Assembly: GCA_004297845.1 (NCBI GenBank)
Contig: SCSP01000118.1
Location: 1 to 32,191, forward strand
Direction: 5' to 3'
Length of the DNA: 32,191 bases
From: Bacteroidota bacterium
GTDB taxonomy: Bacteria; Bacteroidota; Bacteroidia; Palsa-948
Below, piece after piece: positions 28,018 through 32,191 of the stretch (position 1 is the stretch's first letter; each line of letters starts with the position of its first letter). A program made the position numbers and the translations under genes. Below the pieces are notes generated by a model. It was given only the letters and a program-made list of their open reading frames with translations, made no database searches and was not told the origin of the DNA.

Positions 28018-28048
28018 TTTGCACATGACATATAAACAAATATCTTTG
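28018..28048 (+). promoter_or_regulatory. Bacteroidota promoter TTTG-N19-TATCTTTG for the M61 peptidase gene
   Basis: TTTG at 28018-28021, 19-nt spacer, TATCTTTG at 28041-28048, then ATG 28067. Confidence 0.75.
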
Positions 28049-28066
28049 ACCAAGTTTAGCAAACCA

Positions 28067-29824
28067 ATGAAATACATCTTTTCATACACTGAGCCACAAA
28101 AACATCTCATCGACATTGAATTCATAGGCGGTAACATTGCGGGCGATGAAACCACCATCCAGTTGCCTGCCTGGAGACCAGGAAGGTATGAATTGGGGAA
28201 CTTTGCCAAAAATGTAAAGCAATTCATAGCGCAGGACGAAAAAGGAAAAGCTCTGGTATTCAATAAAGTGACCAAAGACTGCTGGAAGATTCAAACAAAG
28301 GGCGTAAAAGAACTGCATATCAAATACAGCTATTATTCGGTTGATCTGAATGCCGGTTCAACATTTCTTGATGAAAAGCAACTCTATGTAAATCCCGTTA
28401 ATTGCTGTGTTTATATTCCTGAAAGAATACACGAAGCCTGCACGGTTGAACTGAAAGTGCCTGTTAATTACCAGGTAGCCACCTCCATGCCTTCGGCAAC
28501 GCCCCACAAAAAGCGGGAGGACACTTCGTATAAACATTCCTTATCCGCAAAAGATTATCACGAGTTGGCCGACTCCCCGTTCATAGCCAGCGCCACCATT
28601 CTGCATAATATCTTTTTTATGGATGGCGTTGAATTCAATATCTGGTTTCAGGGAGAGTGTAAGCCTAACTGGGCCAAGGTGATCAACGACTTTTTCATCT
28701 TCATCAATGAGCAGTTTGTGAGTATGAAAGCCCCTATTCCTTCCAACGAGTATCATTTTCTGTTTCAGATATTACCTCATCGTTTCCATCATGGGGTAGA
28801 ACATTTATCATCCACCGTGATTGCACTCGGGCCATCCTACGAGGTAATGCGAGGAGAAACTTTCCTGGAACTCCTCAGCGTAAGTTCGCACGAACTGTTT
28901 CATGCATGGAACATCAAAGCCATCCGTCCGGCTGAAATGTTTCCGTACGATTATACAAAAGAGAATTACTCCCGGCTGGGTTTTGTGTGCGAAGGGGTAA
29001 CAACCTATTACGGAGATTTTTTTCTGTTCCGCTCCGGGATCTATTCCGAGTTTGAATATTTCAGGTCCATGTTCAGGCATCTGCATGCACACTTTGACAA
29101 CTTCGGCAGATACAACCTGAGTGTTGCAGATTCATCATTTGATACATGGCTGGACGGGTACACCGAAATTGTTCCGCATCGGAAAACATCCATTTACAGC
29201 GAAGGTTGTTTGCTTGCGTTGATGACCGATCTGATGATCAGAAAGTATACCCAAAACGAACGCTCTTTGGATGATGTAGTGCGACACCTGTATAACGAGT
29301 TTGCGAAGAAAGAAAAGGGCTATACCGAAGTCGATTACAGGGCCACGGTTGAGAAGATTGCAGGGCACTCTTTTGGCGAGTTTTTCAGCAACTATGTTTA
29401 CAAAGCATCTTCTTACGAAAATGCTTTAAGAGAGTGCATCGAATATATTGGTTTACAATTACTTACAGGTTCATCAAAAAGATACCCGGAACGGTATTAT
29501 GGCTTCAAAATAAGTGAACTCCTGCCCAACTCAAAAGTCATTGCCATCTATCCCGGTTCCATTGCTGAAAAAGCGGGCGTACAGTTGGGCGATGAGATCA
29601 TGGGAATTAACGGATATACCGTTAAAAATAACCTGGCTGAATGGGCTAAATATTTTGGCGTTTCCGAAATAAAACTTACGGTAAATAATGGAGGCAAAAC
29701 AAGGAATGTAACTTTCACCCCTTCGGCTGAAGAATACTACAAAACATATTACGTTCAAAAAGTTTCTTCTCCAACCGGAGATCAGATAAAAAATTTCACC
29801 GCATGGAGCAAACGTAAGTTTTGA
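28067..29824 (+). CDS. M61 family metallopeptidase with C-terminal PDZ domain
   Basis: SSHELFHAWNIKAIRP (HELFH) and PDZ-like SKVIAIYPGSIAEKAGVQLGDEIMGINGY; ATG 28067 preferred. Confidence 0.93.
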   Translation: MKYIFSYTEPQKHLIDIEFIGGNIAGDETTIQLPAWRPGRYELGNFAKNVKQFIAQDEKGKALVFNKVTKDCWKIQTKGVKELHIKYSYYSVDLNAGSTFLDEKQLYVNPVNCCVYIPERIHEACTVELKVPVNYQVATSMPSATPHKKREDTSYKHSLSAKDYHELADSPFIASATILHNIFFMDGVEFNIWFQGECKPNWAKVINDFFIFINEQFVSMKAPIPSNEYHFLFQILPHRFHHGVEHLSSTVIALGPSYEVMRGETFLELLSVSSHELFHAWNIKAIRPAEMFPYDYTKENYSRLGFVCEGVTTYYGDFFLFRSGIYSEFEYFRSMFRHLHAHFDNFGRYNLSVADSSFDTWLDGYTEIVPHRKTSIYSEGCLLALMTDLMIRKYTQNERSLDDVVRHLYNEFAKKEKGYTEVDYRATVEKIAGHSFGEFFSNYVYKASSYENALRECIEYIGLQLLTGSSKRYPERYYGFKISELLPNSKVIAIYPGSIAEKAGVQLGDEIMGINGYTVKNNLAEWAKYFGVSEIKLTVNNGGKTRNVTFTPSAEEYYKTYYVQKVSSPTGDQIKNFTAWSKRKF

Positions 29825-29859
29825 TTACAATTTTTCATGCAATATAAAACCGGAATTAA

Positions 29860-30345
29860 TTGAATAAAATCATTGCCATTCTAGGAGCAGTTCTTGTCTC
29901 AGCAGGGTGCTTTCTTCCCGTACTCTTAGTTCCTGACAGAACATTTAATTTTTTTGACGCCCTGCCTGTGCCAATTCCGGACGTTCCAGAAAACGCCATG
30001 CAGTATGCAGGAATATTGATCATTATCATTGCAACTATTTCAATCACACTCGCTTTTTTAAATAAAACAAAATCCCTTTGGATATCCGGACTTATTACCG
30101 GAGGAATACTGACGGCACTATACTTTGGATTTCATTTCAAACTGGATGAAATGAAAACCCGGGCTGATGAACAGATGAATGGTCTGTTTGGCGGGATGTT
30201 CAAAGGCTTCACTGATTCTCTCTTTGAGGCAGTTGAGCTGGGCGGGACCGGATGGTATGTGATTATTGCAGGAGCTTTGCTCTTAATGGCAGCATCATTT
30301 ACTCCGGCACTGAAGGGAGATAAAGAAAAAATACAAGAACCCTGA
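29860..30345 (+). CDS. Hypothetical membrane protein
   Basis: 161 aa, several TM segments; TTG start. Confidence 0.65.
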   Translation: MNKIIAILGAVLVSAGCFLPVLLVPDRTFNFFDALPVPIPDVPENAMQYAGILIIIIATISITLAFLNKTKSLWISGLITGGILTALYFGFHFKLDEMKTRADEQMNGLFGGMFKGFTDSLFEAVELGGTGWYVIIAGALLLMAASFTPALKGDKEKIQEP

Positions 30346-30375
30346 CAAGGAACAAAAGACAAAAAAAATATCACC

Positions 30376-30918
30376 ATGGAAACCTCCCCTTTCACTCCCG
30401 GACAATCTGCAAGACCTACCTTCCTGAAAGTAGTATGCATTCTCACCTTCATTGGTGCGGGACTGGTCCTGTTGTTTTCATCTTTTGGAATTAACAGCGC
30501 ATTTTTTCAAAGCCCCGATGAAAAAGCCACCATCCGGGAAATGACGGTTGAACAGGTTCTGAAAATGAACTCGGATGCAGACGAGGAGTATGTTTATGAA
30601 GTTTTGTTAGAGAATGAGAAATACGAACAATCCAACCTGATCAACGGAATGGTATTCAGCCTGCTCTCCCTGATAGGAGCATTACTGATGTGGAGAATGA
30701 AAAAGACCGGGTTCTACCTGTACGTTGCGGGCGAACTGGTTACCTATCTGGTAACACTGGTATTGCATGGAGCAGATGGTTTTAAAGCGGGTATTAACGC
30801 TGCTTCGATCTGGAGCAGTTCGTATGAAAGTATGGCAGCAGCCAGCATCGTTCTTATTGCGGCCTTTGATATTGCATTCATTGCCATGTATGCCATGAAC
30901 CTGAAGCACATGAAGTAA
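30376..30918 (+). CDS. Hypothetical membrane protein
   Basis: 180 aa, four predicted hydrophobic segments, ATG start. Confidence 0.75.
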   Translation: METSPFTPGQSARPTFLKVVCILTFIGAGLVLLFSSFGINSAFFQSPDEKATIREMTVEQVLKMNSDADEEYVYEVLLENEKYEQSNLINGMVFSLLSLIGALLMWRMKKTGFYLYVAGELVTYLVTLVLHGADGFKAGINAASIWSSSYESMAAASIVLIAAFDIAFIAMYAMNLKHMK

Positions 30919-30937
30919 AATCCGGGTTTGGGATTTT
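30917..30937. terminator. Bidirectional terminator-like hairpin between convergent genes
   Basis: aaaatcc (30917-30923) / ggatttt (30931-30937), 7-nt loop. Confidence 0.55.
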
Positions 30938-32191
30938 TACAATCCGTACTCACACACGAAATACACCATCATGGTCATTACGATGGCGCCCATTTCCAGC
31001 TCGCGCTTATTCACCTGCTCAAAGGTATCCAGAGCGGTGTGGTGAATGATAAAGTAGCGTTGATTGTCAGGAGTAAATCCCATCAGCGGAGTTCCTTGTT
31101 TTGCCAGCGGGCCAATATCGGATCCCCCTCCTCCCTTTGTAAAATCCCATGCTCCAAAAGGCTGAAAATATTTTTGCCAGCTTTTAATTTTATTTTTCTT
31201 TTCCTCGGGCATGGTTAATCCAAATCCACGGGGAGTAAACCCTCCGGCATCTGATTCAAGTGCAAGAATGTGTTTTTCTTTTTTCACTTCTGCCTGCTTA
31301 GCGTATTCCTCTCCGCCCCTTAAGCCGTTCTCTTCGTTCATGAACATCACAGCACGAATAGTGCGTTTTGGCTTGTGTCCGATCTTTTTAAGCGTACGCA
31401 GTACTTCCACACTTTGCATAACACCTGTACCGTCATCGTGTGCTCCTTCTGCAAGATCCCAGGAATCAAGATGTCCTCCAATGGTGATGATCTCTTCCGG
31501 ATGCTGCGTACCGGTAATTTCTCCGATTACATTGTATGATTTGACATCCGGGAGCGTCTGGCAATTCATTTTGAGGTAAAACATAGCTTTAGTTCCTTTC
31601 CTGATCTCCGCAGAAAGCCATTCTGCGTCTTGTGTGCTGATGGCACACGCAGGTATTTTGGCGATAGTATCGTTGTAGCGCATAGCGCCTGTATTCGGGT
31701 ATTTCGTGATGTAATTCGTCATCGATCGGGTCATAGACGCAATAGCCCCTAGCTTCGCTGCCTCTATGGCACCGGTGGTTCTGTATTTTGCCGCATCACG
31801 ATACATGTCAAAAGGCACTATCTGCGTTACATCAAACGGATAATTAAAAAACACAATTTTTCCCTGTATCTTTTCCTTTCCCAATTTCTTGAGTTCATCG
31901 AAGTTTTTCACTTCAACGATCTCCGCACGCATTCCCTTTTTGCCTGTAGCCACACTGCCGCCCAATGCCACGATGGCAACCTCCCTTGCGGCTCCGGTAG
32001 CGGCATTAATCACTTTTCCGATCTCCTTCTCTCCCCTCTCCCAATGCGGAACCATGCATTCCTGCAAATAAACTTTATCAAAACCATAACCCTTCATCAG
32101 TTCATTGGTCCAGGCAACTGCTTTTTCTGCACCTGGAGATGCTGTTAAACGCGAACCTATTTTTTTGCAGAGGTATTCCAGATTTTTGTAG
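30937..32191 (-). CDS. M28 family aminopeptidase, 5' end beyond window
   Basis: ITIGGHLDSWDLAEGAHDDGTGVMQSVEVLR, MFMNEENGLRGGEEYAK; frame stays open from ATG 32097 to the window edge (YKNLEYLCKKIGSRLTASPGAEKAVAWTNEL). Confidence 0.93.
   Translation of the reverse strand, partial: YKNLEYLCKKIGSRLTASPGAEKAVAWTNELMKGYGFDKVYLQECMVPHWERGEKEIGKVINAATGAAREVAIVALGGSVATGKKGMRAEIVEVKNFDELKKLGKEKIQGKIVFFNYPFDVTQIVPFDMYRDAAKYRTTGAIEAAKLGAIASMTRSMTNYITKYPNTGAMRYNDTIAKIPACAISTQDAEWLSAEIRKGTKAMFYLKMNCQTLPDVKSYNVIGEITGTQHPEEIITIGGHLDSWDLAEGAHDDGTGVMQSVEVLRTLKKIGHKPKRTIRAVMFMNEENGLRGGEEYAKQAEVKKEKHILALESDAGGFTPRGFGLTMPEEKKNKIKSWQKYFQPFGAWDFTKGGGGSDIGPLAKQGTPLMGFTPDNQRYFIIHHTALDTFEQVNKRELEMGAIVMTMMVYFVCEYGL

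Overview
This 32-kb window is a Bacteroidota-type chromosomal segment, judged from TAnnTTTG promoter motifs, a T9SS plug-like protein, bacillithiol deacetylase and DUF4199/head-GIN families. Most of it is housekeeping genes: ligA, prmC, ribD, dnaA, an LMW-PTP, an rsmI-like gene, mpl, rho, nth, bshB1, lpdA, and M61 and M28 peptidases. No rRNA, tRNA or CRISPR was found. Main points for a second look: (1) The left edge carries an accessory pair, an OLD-like ATPase/Toprim protein plus a DUF1883-like small protein. A ~420-bp spacer of different composition follows, ending in a 133-bp attC-like imperfect inverted repeat. (2) GC-rich palindromic elements (CTCCCC-TTT-GGGGAG type, and one GGTCGGGATTTCAAATCCCGACC) occur both between genes and in-frame inside conserved genes (ligA, prmC twice, rsmI-like, an MBL hydrolase twice, bshB1, a PagL-like gene, possibly mpl). 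They add low-complexity peptides and recall Rickettsia palindromic elements. (3) A four-helix-bundle (S23/IVS-type) ORF is bracketed by matching inverted repeats. (4) Smaller items include a DDE-transposase remnant after nth, an LTA-synthase-like membrane domain without its sulfatase domain, an interleaved-stem RNA structure, a hexanucleotide repeat encoding poly-Lys, and a long rho leader. All family calls are from reading the translations; no searches were run.
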